NCBI GenBank assembly: GCA_016867175.1
Contig: VGKF01000009.1
Location: 1 to 13,929 of the forward strand
DNA from: Candidatus Omnitrophota bacterium
GTDB taxonomy: Bacteria > Omnitrophota > Gorgyraeia > Gygaellales > Profunditerraquicolaceae
DNA: 13,929 nucleotides
Reading direction: 5' to 3'
Shown: positions 5,517-13,686 of the stretch, in pieces
Layout of the letters: each line of letters starts with the position of its first letter
Numbering within the stretch: position 1 is the first letter of the stretch
Notes under the pieces: model-generated
The model's input: only the letters and a program-made list of their open reading frames with translations
The model's database searches: none
What the model was told of the DNA's origin: nothing
Made by a program: the position numbers and the translations under genes

Positions 5517-8500
5517 ATGAAAAGACTAGTAATTATCTTTTTGGTATTCGCACAGTTATGTATATTTACTTCTTATGCTTTAGCCGGTGAATTTCATAAT
5601 AGTATAAAAGTTTCAGATGAAAGTCATTCGTTACCCCCTCTTCATATTTCCTGGCGTCCGGTAAATTCATTAGAAGGAAGTTTATTAGAAGTCTCTCCAG
5701 ATGAAAACTTACCCTTGATTCTGCGAGGGGCTAAATTAAACGAAATACCTGAGAACTTATTTATAAGCTTTTTAATAGATTGCCTGAGAAGCCAATACTC
5801 ATGGGTAAGGGAGGTAGCCAAAGCCCTACTAGTTACTACAGGAGATCTCTCTGTAGAACCATTATCCGAAGTCTTGAATAACTCTACCAATAGCGAATCT
5901 CTACGTAAGGATGCAGCTTGGATATTAGGTCAAATAGGCGGCCCTGAAGCCACGCAAGTGTTAATTACTGCTTTAGGGGATGAAAACAATAATTGGCGCA
6001 TACACTCTGCGGTAGGGGAGGCCTTGATGGCAATAGGAGCGCCTGCCATAGGCCCATTATCCGAAGTCTTGAATAACTCTACCAATAGCGAATCCCTGCG
6101 TCAGGGAGCAGCTTGGGCATTAGGTCAAATAGGCGGCCCTGAAGCCATACAAGTGCTAATTGCTGCTTTACAGAATAAACAAGATGATTCGGGAGTTCGT
6201 ATACTAGCGATATATGCATTAGGTCAAATAGGTGGACCCGAAGCCACACAAGCATTAATTACTGTGGTGGGTGATAAACAAGATGATTTAAGGGTTCGTT
6301 CTGAAGCAACATCTGAATTAGGTCAAATAGGCGGTCCTGAAGCCACGCAAGTGTTAATTACTGTGGTAGGTGATACGCAGGATGAGCCAGAAGTTCGCTC
6401 CTTAGCTGCATGGTTATTAGGTCAAGCGGGTAGCCCTGAAGCCACGCAAGTGTTAATTAGTATCGTAAGTGATAGTCAAGATGACCCTATAGTTCGTGCA
6501 GAGTCAATACGTGCATTAAGTAGAATAGGTATTCTTGAAGCGACTCAAGTATTGACTTTCGCCTTAGGAGATGAAAATGAGGGAGTGCGCTCTGCAGCTC
6601 AAGAGGCCTTAGTCCAGATAGGCTATCCTGCTGTCCCAACTCTCATTCAATCATTAAATAATACTGAAAATGCTATATCTTTACGTGAATATGCAGCTTG
6701 GATTTTGTGTTTAATAGGCGGCCCTGAAGCCACGCAAGCATTAATTACTGTAGTTGGCGATATACAGGATGATTCAAGAGTACGCGCTGAAGCAGCATAT
6801 GCGTTAAGCATGATAAGCGATTCAATAGATACTTCGGTGTTAATTACTGTTTTGAACGATAAACAAGATGTCCCAGAAGTTCGCGTAAATATTATATACG
6901 CATTAAGTAGGATAGGCGGCCCTGAAGCCGTACAAGCATTAATTGCTGTCGTGTGTGATAGTCAAGATAACCAAAACGTTCGTAATGAATCAGCACGTGC
7001 ATTAGGCAGAATAGGCGGCCCTGAAGCCACGCAGGCATTAGCCGTTGTTTTAGGTCAAAATAACGATGATCCAGAAGTCAGGGCCCAAGTAGCATATGCC
7101 TTAGGTAGAATAGGTGGTCCTGAAGCCACGCAAGCATTAGTTATTGCTCTAGGTGATGATGACGCAAAAGTTCGTGCCGCAATAGAAGAAGCCTTAACCC
7201 AGATAGGAGAAGCAGCAACTGATCAGCTGTGCGAAGTATTAAATAACCCTACAAATAGTGTATCTAAACGGAAACAGGCAGTTTTATTATTAGGTCAAAT
7301 AGGTGGCCCTGAAGCCATGCAGGCATTAATCGCTGTTTTAGGTAACGAACAAGATAGTCCAGATGTTCGCGCCAGAGCAGCACGTGCTTTAAGTTTTATA
7401 GGCGGCCCTGAAGCCACGCAAGTGTTAATTGCTGTTTTAGGTAAAACTAGTGATGACCCTGTAGTTCGTGCGAACGTTGCATATGCATTAGGTGTCATAG
7501 GCGACACCGCAGCTACACAAGTATTAATTGCTGTTACAGATGATAAGCAGGACGATTTAAGGGTACGCATAAATGCAATATACGCATTAGGCTTAGTAGG
7601 TGGCCTTGAAGCTACGCAAGCTTTAATTATTGCTTTAGGCGATACGAACGAAGACCCAGAAGTACGCGTAGAAATAGCATACGCATTATCTCGGATAGGC
7701 AATCCCAATTCTACACAAACACTGATTAATCTTCTAGGTGATGGGGACGAAAGAGTCCGTTTTGCAATAGAGAATGCTTTATTTCTCATAGGTGAGTCTG
7801 CTGTTGAGCCATTAAGAGCCGCCTTAGTTTCTAATGACCAGTTAGTACGTCAAGGAGCAAGACAGGTATTGGTAGCTCGTTTTGGAAATGCTATATTTAG
7901 GACTTATTTAATAGATAGAATCAATAATGAGAATAGCGCTATTGTGCATCAATATTTAGAAGAATCGCTAACGGCGACAGATAAAGCTTTAGGTATTATA
8001 GCTCAGATTGAACAAATCTACCATATTAGAGTAGATGACAGATTTGACATTAATCAGTTGGATGTTATATTAGCTGTTTTGCAAATATTTTCCACTGATC
8101 AACTTGAAGGATTGGATAGTATAAGTTTTGTTCCTGAAGAGTTTGTTCATGATGGAATACCAGTTTTCTATTTGGGCGATTATATGGCGCCTTATGATAC
8201 TTCGGAAGATACTGTTATTCATATAATGATTTTTGATACCCAGCTAACTTTTGTAACCCTCTTCCATGAGCTTGGGCACTTTTTTGACGATAAGTACTTT
8301 GGATTTTCGGCCTTTAATAATTTATATGATCCAGACGATCCACTTGAAGATTTTGCTGAAGAATACGGCCAGGAAAACCTACAAGAAGACTTTGCCACCA
8401 CATTTTCAGCCTATTATATGGATACAACAGAGAATTTTCTACGTGCTATAGAACAGGCTCAACAAGGTAGGCCCATATATTTAGAAAAGCTTCTTCTCGT

Positions 8501-8684
8501 TTTAGATTTCTCCACTCAAGGCCATCCGGATTATGCTATAATATATCTGACTAATGGAGATTCTATTAGTCAGGACATCTTGGCAATAACTAGAGATGAT
8601 AGAGGCCAAATAACTCATATTCAAGACGTCAGTATTGATGACCTGCATGGCCTAAAGAATCTTTTTTTAAGTCTTGGTTATTGA
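5517..8684 (+). CDS. secreted HEAT-repeat protein with C-terminal HExxH zinc metallopeptidase domain
   Basis: The start was set at ATG 5517 because AAAGGA (5506-5511) is correctly spaced for it; the TTG one codon earlier is also possible. Residues 1-23 are a signal peptide (MKRLVIIFLVFAQLCIFTSY, ALA before GEF), so the protein is exported, probably to the periplasm or outside. Roughly residues 70-785 are HEAT/PBS-lyase-type repeats of about 31-33 residues, some twenty copies, with the consensus GGPEATQVLI...GD..DD..VR..A..ALG.I. They form a solenoid that usually binds proteins. After a linker, HELGH (H917, E918, H921) lies about 36 residues before E957 in QEDFATTFSAYY, which fits a gluzincin-like zinc site with a second-helix Glu ligand. 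Many repeats are nearly identical in DNA, so the array is still recombining. The small secreted protein gene follows after 25 bases. The pairing of repeats and protease suggests substrate recognition by the solenoid; the target is unknown. Confidence 0.85.
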   Translation: MKRLVIIFLVFAQLCIFTSYALAGEFHNSIKVSDESHSLPPLHISWRPVNSLEGSLLEVSPDENLPLILRGAKLNEIPENLFISFLIDCLRSQYSWVREVAKALLVTTGDLSVEPLSEVLNNSTNSESLRKDAAWILGQIGGPEATQVLITALGDENNNWRIHSAVGEALMAIGAPAIGPLSEVLNNSTNSESLRQGAAWALGQIGGPEAIQVLIAALQNKQDDSGVRILAIYALGQIGGPEATQALITVVGDKQDDLRVRSEATSELGQIGGPEATQVLITVVGDTQDEPEVRSLAAWLLGQAGSPEATQVLISIVSDSQDDPIVRAESIRALSRIGILEATQVLTFALGDENEGVRSAAQEALVQIGYPAVPTLIQSLNNTENAISLREYAAWILCLIGGPEATQALITVVGDIQDDSRVRAEAAYALSMISDSIDTSVLITVLNDKQDVPEVRVNIIYALSRIGGPEAVQALIAVVCDSQDNQNVRNESARALGRIGGPEATQALAVVLGQNNDDPEVRAQVAYALGRIGGPEATQALVIALGDDDAKVRAAIEEALTQIGEAATDQLCEVLNNPTNSVSKRKQAVLLLGQIGGPEAMQALIAVLGNEQDSPDVRARAARALSFIGGPEATQVLIAVLGKTSDDPVVRANVAYALGVIGDTAATQVLIAVTDDKQDDLRVRINAIYALGLVGGLEATQALIIALGDTNEDPEVRVEIAYALSRIGNPNSTQTLINLLGDGDERVRFAIENALFLIGESAVEPLRAALVSNDQLVRQGARQVLVARFGNAIFRTYLIDRINNENSAIVHQYLEESLTATDKALGIIAQIEQIYHIRVDDRFDINQLDVILAVLQIFSTDQLEGLDSISFVPEEFVHDGIPVFYLGDYMAPYDTSEDTVIHIMIFDTQLTFVTLFHELGHFFDDKYFGFSAFNNLYDPDDPLEDFAEEYGQENLQEDFATTFSAYYMDTTENFLRAIEQAQQGRPIYLEKLLLVLDFSTQGHPDYAIIYLTNGDSISQDILAITRDDRGQITHIQDVSIDDLHGLKNLFLSLGY
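5861..6094 (+). repeat. recent internal duplication in the HEAT array
   Basis: A 39-base stretch at 5861-5899 recurs exactly at 6056-6094, a shift of 195 bases (65 codons, two repeats). The flanking GGPEATQ segments are also nearly identical in DNA (for example at 5931, 6122 and 6318). This points to recent unequal exchange within the array. Confidence 0.8.
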
Positions 8685-8709
8685 AATTAAACATTAGACA
8701 CTTAAAGAA

Positions 8710-9246
8710 ATGAACTTTTATAGAAAAAGATTATTACAATTAGTTTTTTTTGTGGTAATATCAATTTGTATATGTAATCTTATATCTGCGGGGAGACAAG
8801 CTATGGCTACAGAAGACTATGAATCAGAAGAGCGCACGATGTCTTATCGCTTAGAAGGCGCTTACTCAATTTATAAATATATTCAAATAGATTGTTTTTA
8901 TAATGGCAGAGGGAAGTTAACATATGAGTTCTATAAGGGGCATATACCTTCCAATGAAGAGAAACAAGGGATGATCTTTTTCAATTTAGATGAAACAGTG
9001 ATAAAAAAACTAGACTCTCTTTATAAGGAAGCAGATTTTTGTAGCCTTAATTTTATTGATTTAAATAAAAATAAATTACGTTTTACCGATATTGGTATTA
9101 CTACTTTAACTTATATTTGTAAAGGCAAAGAAACAAAATTTTCTTATACCTATCTTAAAGAAAACCCCCTAAAAGAATTAGTCAAATTATACTCTAAGAT
9201 CGCTGTGAGATACTTGCCGCCAGTCCAGAGGATACGTAGCTATTGA
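8710..9246 (+). CDS. small secreted protein of unknown function
   Basis: The 178-residue protein begins with two basic residues and a hydrophobic stretch (LLQLVFFVVISICICNLISA) with a likely cleavage near AMA before TEDYE, so it is exported. The mature part is ~145 residues of alternating polar and aromatic residues, probably beta-rich, with three Cys. The layout (strand, FNLDETVIKKLDSLYKEADF helix, then strands ending in NPLKELVKLYSKI) recalls small DUF6438-like domains, but this is a weak impression. It lies 25 bases after the protease gene on the same strand and has no promoter of its own in view, so it is likely co-transcribed. A role as inhibitor, chaperone or partner of the protease is possible but not shown. 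The ribosome site is weak. Confidence 0.75.
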   Translation: MNFYRKRLLQLVFFVVISICICNLISAGRQAMATEDYESEERTMSYRLEGAYSIYKYIQIDCFYNGRGKLTYEFYKGHIPSNEEKQGMIFFNLDETVIKKLDSLYKEADFCSLNFIDLNKNKLRFTDIGITTLTYICKGKETKFSYTYLKENPLKELVKLYSKIAVRYLPPVQRIRSY

Positions 9247-9338
9247 CTTTTTCTACCTGACTTTCTAGTTGTTTTATACTAAAGTTATTGGCTAGCCTTA
9301 TACCACTAAAGGCCTAAAGATATAGGATAAAGAATTTA

Positions 9339-10463
9339 CTATACAGTATCTAGAGTGAGCATACAACCTAGAATTACCCACCAGATTAATGAGACTTCGG
9401 GAAGGAAGAAGCTGAAATTCGTGAGGTTGTCTAAAAGAAAAGCAGAGCCTGCCAGGAGCAGCCATAAGTTAATGCGTTCGCTTCCGCTATCCCTGAATGA
9501 CTTTTTGAATCCGTAAGCAAAAATAGCATATACTAGCCACAGCAGCCCAATTATGCCCAGTATTCCTGTTTCTGCCCAGAATTGCAAATAAGAATTATGC
9601 GCATAGCGCGAATATACAAGATTGAAATTTCCTAATCCTACCCCTGTAAATGGGTGGTCCTTGATTATCCCCCAGGTCTCTTTCCAGTAATTCAGCCGCA
9701 TCATAGCAGAGAAGGTAGGCTTTAGGTATTCCTTTGGGGTTAAAGATCTCAGGATAAAGAAAAGAGCTATAAGTGCCGCTAATCCGCACAATACAACAAT
9801 CTGTTTACGACCTAGTTTTCCGGATAAACACAGGTATACGAAGAAGACAACCGATAAACTTACGAATGCGCCTAAGGATCTGGTAAGGATGAGGGCAATA
9901 GATATAGGGACAAGAGACCAGGTCACCTTTTTGTTTATAAAAGTAAGCGGAATAATCATGATTAAATAACCTGCCAGTATGTTTGGGGTAACGAAGGGGG
10001 AAAAAACCCTTCCACGGCTGATATAGTCCAGGGCAAAGACATCGGATATATTTTTACTGGATAGGTAGTCTAGGGTATGGCGGAAACTGAAGAGATACTG
10101 GTATATCGCAAGCAGGCTTATCGCCAGGCCCGCGGCTACAATAGCAGATATGATTTTTAGTTTCCTCTCATTTGCTAAAGACGCCCCAAAAAAAATAAGC
10201 ATTATGGCGGTAATATACTTATATAACTCCTTTATGCTAGATATTCTATTGCTAGAGCATAAGAATGAAATTAGAAGAGCTGAAATAAAGAATAACAGGG
10301 CATATTTAATAAGCTTAATCCGTCCTATTTTGACCCCTTTCATAGCAATCCATATCAGAAGAGCAGCTACAAGCAAGCTAGAATAAATAAGATTTACGTA
10401 GGGAAAGGCAAGAGAGGAGATGAAGGGCCTGATAAAGATTAGGGTTAGAATAGTCACGAACAT
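9339..10463 (-). CDS. O-antigen ligase / polymerase family membrane protein
   Basis: This 374-residue polytopic protein has about ten to eleven membrane segments. The large loop between the later segments carries GVGLGNFNLVYSRYAHNSYL, with the conserved HNSYLQ of the Wzy_C (O-antigen ligase) domain, followed by the ETGILGIIGL membrane segment. Such enzymes join or polymerise undecaprenyl-linked glycans at the periplasmic side of the inner membrane. The gene is divergent from the glycosyltransferase at 10485, and the two starts are only 21 bases apart. No good ribosome site is seen for the ATG at 10461-10463. Its 3' end is duplicated as a relic at 5143-5250. The exact glycan is not determined, and ligase cannot be told from polymerase by sequence alone. 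Confidence 0.9.
   Translation of the reverse strand: MFVTILTLIFIRPFISSLAFPYVNLIYSSLLVAALLIWIAMKGVKIGRIKLIKYALLFFISALLISFLCSSNRISSIKELYKYITAIMLIFFGASLANERKLKIISAIVAAGLAISLLAIYQYLFSFRHTLDYLSSKNISDVFALDYISRGRVFSPFVTPNILAGYLIMIIPLTFINKKVTWSLVPISIALILTRSLGAFVSLSVVFFVYLCLSGKLGRKQIVVLCGLAALIALFFILRSLTPKEYLKPTFSAMMRLNYWKETWGIIKDHPFTGVGLGNFNLVYSRYAHNSYLQFWAETGILGIIGLLWLVYAIFAYGFKKSFRDSGSERINLWLLLAGSAFLLDNLTNFSFFLPEVSLIWWVILGCMLTLDTV
9367..9444. repeat. 78-bp direct repeat, copy 2
   Basis: This copy is inside the 3' end of the intact O-antigen ligase gene and matches 5171-5248 with six mismatches. The similarity ends abruptly on both sides. Confidence 0.85.
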
Positions 10464-10473
10464 ATGCTATAAT
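10445..10473 (+). promoter_or_regulatory. promoter of the glycosyltransferase gene
   Basis: A perfect TATAAT (10468-10473) with TG and C before it (extended -10), and TTAGAA at 10445-10450, 17 bases upstream. Transcription would start near 10480, only a few bases before the ATG at 10485. The -35 lies within the start of the divergent ligase gene. Confidence 0.65.
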
Positions 10474-10484
10474 TCTAGTTAATA

Positions 10485-11441
10485 ATGGAGAAAATGTCAA
10501 AGGGATTAGTAAGTATTATTATTGTAACTGCCGGAGTCCAGGGGCACCTGAAGACTTTACTTGACTCTATAGAAAGGCAAACCCACCAGGCCTCGGAAAC
10601 CATAATAATAGATAATTCAATTAATGGCATAGCCATAACACTGCCTAAATGGGCGAAGCTCTACACTAACGGCAAAAATCTATTTTATTGCCAGGCGCTT
10701 AACTTAGGCGTAAAGGAAAGCAAAGGAGAGTTTATACTCTGTCTGAACGACGACGTAGTGCTAGGCGAACGCTTTATTAAAGAAGCGCTTAAGGGGTTTT
10801 TTATTAGCCCTAAAATCGGCATGGTAAGCGGTAAAATCATGCGCAGCGATAAGAAAATCCTGGATAGTACAGGCCTTTTTTTGAGTATCTTGTTTACGGC
10901 AACAGAGAGAGGCTACGGAGCTCTAGATAAAGGAAGATTTGAAAGGGAACAGTATATCTTTGGTGTAAATGGGGCTGTAGCTTTTTATCGCCGTAAGATG
11001 CTGGAAGATATTAAAATAAATTCTGATTACTTTGACGAAGATTATCGCATATTTTATGAAGACCTGGATATTGCCTGGAGGGCGCAGAATTTTGGATGGC
11101 GGGGGTATTATATGCCTAAGGCAGTGGCTTTCCATGCAAGGGGGGCTACGGTAAGGGGTAGCGCTGGAGTATCTAAGCCTTATGCCAGGCACTATCTAAG
11201 TGATGATCTACACCTAGATCTATTAAAAAACCGCTACATAACTATTATTAAGAACGCATCATTTATAAGCCTGTTTATCCATTTGCCGTTCATTTTTATC
11301 TATGATCTTGCGAGTTTAGTCTACATCATACTTTTTAGGAAAAGATTAACTAAAAAAATGCCTCTCAATTTTAAATATCTAAAGGTAGCTGTTATGAAAA
11401 GGAAGATTATTAAAAATATGCAACTCTTCCAGAAAAAATAA
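10485..11441 (+). CDS. GT2 family glycosyltransferase
   Basis: The 318-residue protein begins with the GT-A fold opening LVSIIIVTAGVQGHLKTLLD. D89 and D90 (LCLNDDVVLG) sit in the place of the metal-binding DxD/NxD motif, and E192-D193 (RIFYEDLDIAWRAQNFGW) is the conserved ED motif of rhamnosyltransferase-like members. A hydrophobic segment near residue 265 (SLFIHLPFIFIYDLASLVYI) would anchor it to the inner membrane. It would transfer a sugar from a nucleotide donor onto a lipid-linked glycan in the cytosol. It is divergent from the O-antigen ligase and fits the same surface-polysaccharide role. The first start, ATG 10485, is almost at the promoter start point, so the mRNA may be nearly leaderless; ATG 10494 has GGAG only three bases before it. 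Donor and acceptor are unknown. Confidence 0.9.
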   Translation: MEKMSKGLVSIIIVTAGVQGHLKTLLDSIERQTHQASETIIIDNSINGIAITLPKWAKLYTNGKNLFYCQALNLGVKESKGEFILCLNDDVVLGERFIKEALKGFFISPKIGMVSGKIMRSDKKILDSTGLFLSILFTATERGYGALDKGRFEREQYIFGVNGAVAFYRRKMLEDIKINSDYFDEDYRIFYEDLDIAWRAQNFGWRGYYMPKAVAFHARGATVRGSAGVSKPYARHYLSDDLHLDLLKNRYITIIKNASFISLFIHLPFIFIYDLASLVYIILFRKRLTKKMPLNFKYLKVAVMKRKIIKNMQLFQKK

Positions 11442-11538
11442 TAAACTAATACTAAAAATCAATCAATGGCAGGTAGATTTTTACATTTTCTCGTCGATAA
11501 ACAAGGCAAATCGACTGTTTAGAAATAACAAAAAACGC
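11442..11538. other. gap after the glycosyltransferase
   Basis: No gene is seen. A weak AT-rich stem AAAAATC (11454-11460) with GATTTTT (11476-11482) could end the glycosyltransferase message. Confidence 0.35.
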
Positions 11539-11565
11539 TTGACATACAGCATATATTGTGATAAA
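11539..11565 (+). promoter_or_regulatory. promoter before the ATP-grasp operon
   Basis: A perfect TTGACA (11539-11544) is followed by TGTGATAAA, with GATAAA at 11560-11565. The -10 is poor and the spacer (15) short, though TAAAAA two bases on gives 17. Transcription would start near 11572. Confidence 0.5.
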
Positions 11566-11577
11566 AAAGTAGCATAG

Positions 11578-11593
11578 ATACAAGATATTGTAT
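11578..11593. promoter_or_regulatory. palindrome, possible operator
   Basis: ATACAA, four bases, TTGTAT form a perfect 6+6 palindrome right at the expected start of transcription. It fits a repressor half-site pair; the regulator is unknown. Confidence 0.35.
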
Positions 11594-11649
11594 GTATTTT
11601 GAAGCGTAGAGGGGGTTAAAGAAGAGAATTTGAAAAAGGATTGAACTCT

Positions 11650-11684
11650 TAAGGGCTCTAACATAAGGGGAGCCCTTATTTTTT
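11650..11684 (+). terminator. intrinsic terminator or attenuator in the leader of the ATP-grasp operon
   Basis: TAAGGGCTC (11650-11658) pairs perfectly with GAGCCCTTA (11670-11678); six T follow. It stops eight bases before the ATG of the first ATP-grasp gene. With the promoter at 11539 it defines an RNA of about 110 nt. Either it ends an independent small RNA or it regulates the operon. The ligase gene has no clear ribosome site between the hairpin and its ATG. Confidence 0.75.
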
Positions 11685-11691
11685 AAGCCAG

Positions 11692-12681
11692 ATGAAAAAA
11701 GTCGGACTCACATACGATTTAAAAACAGATTATGAATTTAAAGAGGGGGACCCCGTAGATGCCAATGCGGAGTTTGACCATCCCTCTACCATAGATGTAA
11801 TAGCCAAGGCTATTGAGTCGCAGGGTTTTAAGGTAAAGAAAATAGGCAATGTCTCAAGCCTTCTAGAAAAAATCGGCCAACTTGAAGTAGATATTGTTTT
11901 CAATATATCAGAAGGGCTTTCTGGGAGAAACAGGGAATCCCAGGTGCCCATACTCCTGGAGATGGCCGGTATACCTTTTGTGGGAGCAGATGCCCTTACC
12001 CTGGCATTGACCCTGGATAAGGTTATGGCAAAAAAGATTTTTATTGCCGACGGCATACCTACGCCTAAATTCTTTGAGGTAAAGTCCTGCGAAGAACTAT
12101 CTAATACAGACCATTGTAAGTTCCCTCTTATCGTAAAGCCCAGGTTTGAAGGGTCCTCCAAGGGCCTGAGTGAAGATTCCCGCGTAGAAAATATTAAAGA
12201 GCTTAAAAAACAGGTAGAATATATTATCAAGGCTTACAAACAGCCAGCATTGATAGAAGAATTTATTTCTGGTCAGGAGTTTACTGTGGCGCTGGTAGGA
12301 AATGATGAACCGCAGGTCCTGCCTATCGTGCAGATAAAGATAGATGGAAAACTCCAGCTTAACGAGAAGTTTTATACCTTTGCGCGCATAACCTCCGATA
12401 GGCTGGAATATATCTGCCCGGCGCGCATATCGCAGGATTTAAAAAAGAAAATCAATAGCCTAGCGCTTAAGACTTACCGGGCTGTAGAATGCCGTGATTT
12501 TGGCAGAGTAGATTTTAGGGTTGATAATGAAGGCAAGCCCTATGTGCTAGAGATTAACCCTCTGCCTTCTCTATCTACTGAAGACGTTTTTATGTTAGTA
12601 GCTAAGAATATTGGGATCTCTTACGAAGAAATAATCGGCAATATATTAAGAAGCGCGCTTGCAAGGCACAACTTAAATTAA
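11692..12681 (+). CDS. D-Ala-D-Ala-ligase-like ATP-grasp ligase, first copy
   Basis: This 329-residue cytosolic enzyme should join a carboxyl group to an amino group with ATP, forming an acyl-phosphate. After a Ddl-like N-terminal domain it has DKVMAKKIFIADGIPTPKFF, the nucleotide-binding FPLIVKPRFEGSSKGLS, the EEFISGQEFTV segment and the metal-binding end YVLEINPLPSLS with E287 and N289. Canonical Ddl carries HGxxGEDGxxQG in the substrate region; here it is NISEGLSGRNRESQVPILLE, so the amino acid substrate may not be D-alanine. It is ~40 % similar to the next gene and directly adjoins it. The start has only a weak ribosome site behind a terminator hairpin, which suggests leader control. Annotation as D-alanine--D-alanine ligase would be over-specific. 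Confidence 0.85.
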   Translation: MKKVGLTYDLKTDYEFKEGDPVDANAEFDHPSTIDVIAKAIESQGFKVKKIGNVSSLLEKIGQLEVDIVFNISEGLSGRNRESQVPILLEMAGIPFVGADALTLALTLDKVMAKKIFIADGIPTPKFFEVKSCEELSNTDHCKFPLIVKPRFEGSSKGLSEDSRVENIKELKKQVEYIIKAYKQPALIEEFISGQEFTVALVGNDEPQVLPIVQIKIDGKLQLNEKFYTFARITSDRLEYICPARISQDLKKKINSLALKTYRAVECRDFGRVDFRVDNEGKPYVLEINPLPSLSTEDVFMLVAKNIGISYEEIIGNILRSALARHNLN

Positions 12682-13686
12682 ATGAAGATAGCCCTTACCT
12701 ATAACTTAAAAAGAAAAGACGATACCTTGCCTGCGGATTATTTTTCTGAGTATGATTCTCAGGATACCATAAACGCGATTATCTCTGCGCTGAAATTAAA
12801 AGGCCATGTGGTTGAGCCGATTGATGTGGAATACCCCAGCCTTGTTTCTTATTTCAGAAAAAACCGCGTGGATATGGTTTTTAATATCGCAGAAGGTAAA
12901 AACGGCAAATTCCGCGAGTCAGAAGTCCCCGCACTTCTGGATTATTTTAATATTCCATATACTGGGTCCAGTACCTTTTCCTTGGCCTTGGCTATGAATA
13001 AGGCGCTCACCAAGAAGATATTGAGGGCGGATAATATACCTACGCCAAAATTCCAGATATTTATAAAGGGAAATGAGGAATTAAGCCCTGACCTTAGCTT
13101 CCCCTTGATCGTCAAGCCAAACTGCGAAGGTTCAGCCAAGGGGATAAGTAAATCCAACGTAGTAGATGCAAAGGAAGACCTTTTTAAAGTAATCAAGGAT
13201 ACCATTAAGATGTACAAGCAGGAGGCCCTGGTAGAAGAGTTTATAGAAGGTAAAGAGCTCACCGTTGGTATCTTAGAAAACGGAAAGACCACTGTATTGC
13301 CGATCCTAGAGATAGATTTTTCCAGCTGTAAGAATAGCGGAGAGTATTTTTATTCCTGGAGGATGAAAGAATACCAGGGTAATGCAGATTTAGGGCTTGT
13401 GCCGACCTTTCATTGTCCGGCGCGGCTGGATAAGGAGACCGAAGAAAAGGTCAAAGAAGCAGCCTTAAAAACTCACCGGGCAGTAGGGTGCCTGGATATC
13501 TCGCGTACGGATATACGGCTTAATAAAAATAACATACCCTATGTATTAGAAATAAATCCTTTGCCGGGGCTTGACCCCAAGGAATCCAACTTGCCGATTA
13601 TGGCTTATGCAGCAGGGATGAAGTATGAAGATCTTATTGAGGCCATATTAATGAGCGCCTCAGAAAGGAATGGGTTAATTGAATAA
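12682..13686 (+). CDS. D-Ala-D-Ala-ligase-like ATP-grasp ligase, second copy
   Basis: The 334-residue paralog begins right after the stop of the first copy with no spacer, so translation is probably coupled. The same blocks are present: NIAEGKNGKFRESEVPALLD in place of the canonical HGxxGEDG motif, NKALTKKILRADNIPTPKF, FPLIVKPNCEGSAKGIS, EEFIEGKELTV and YVLEINPLPGLDP with E290 and N292. Around residue 215 it has an insert (KNSGEYFYSWRMKEYQGN) where the first copy has only FYTFARITSDRLEY, a region that lies over the substrate site in this family, so the two copies likely differ in substrate. The aminomutase gene overlaps its end by eight bases. Two ligases in a row suggest stepwise peptide or amide formation. 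Confidence 0.85.
   Translation: MKIALTYNLKRKDDTLPADYFSEYDSQDTINAIISALKLKGHVVEPIDVEYPSLVSYFRKNRVDMVFNIAEGKNGKFRESEVPALLDYFNIPYTGSSTFSLALAMNKALTKKILRADNIPTPKFQIFIKGNEELSPDLSFPLIVKPNCEGSAKGISKSNVVDAKEDLFKVIKDTIKMYKQEALVEEFIEGKELTVGILENGKTTVLPILEIDFSSCKNSGEYFYSWRMKEYQGNADLGLVPTFHCPARLDKETEEKVKEAALKTHRAVGCLDISRTDIRLNKNNIPYVLEINPLPGLDPKESNLPIMAYAAGMKYEDLIEAILMSASERNGLIE

Noticed and set aside
7295..7789. 164-residue minus-strand frame inside the HEAT array
   Set aside because: It is the antisense shadow of the repeats; its periodic pattern mirrors the coding strand.
5861..7800. Direct repeats that could be taken for a CRISPR-like array
   Set aside because: The repeats are in frame in one long gene, with protein-level HEAT periodicity and variable DNA; no constant repeat-spacer pattern.
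11452..11664. 70-residue minus-strand frame in the leader before the ATP-grasp operon
   Set aside because: It overlaps the plus-strand promoter and the terminator arm. It is Tyr/Phe-rich without domain or ribosome site, as expected from AT-rich non-coding DNA.
11730..12230. 166-residue minus-strand frame opposite the first ATP-grasp gene
   Set aside because: It lies wholly opposite a conserved enzyme gene and has no ribosome site or recognisable domain.
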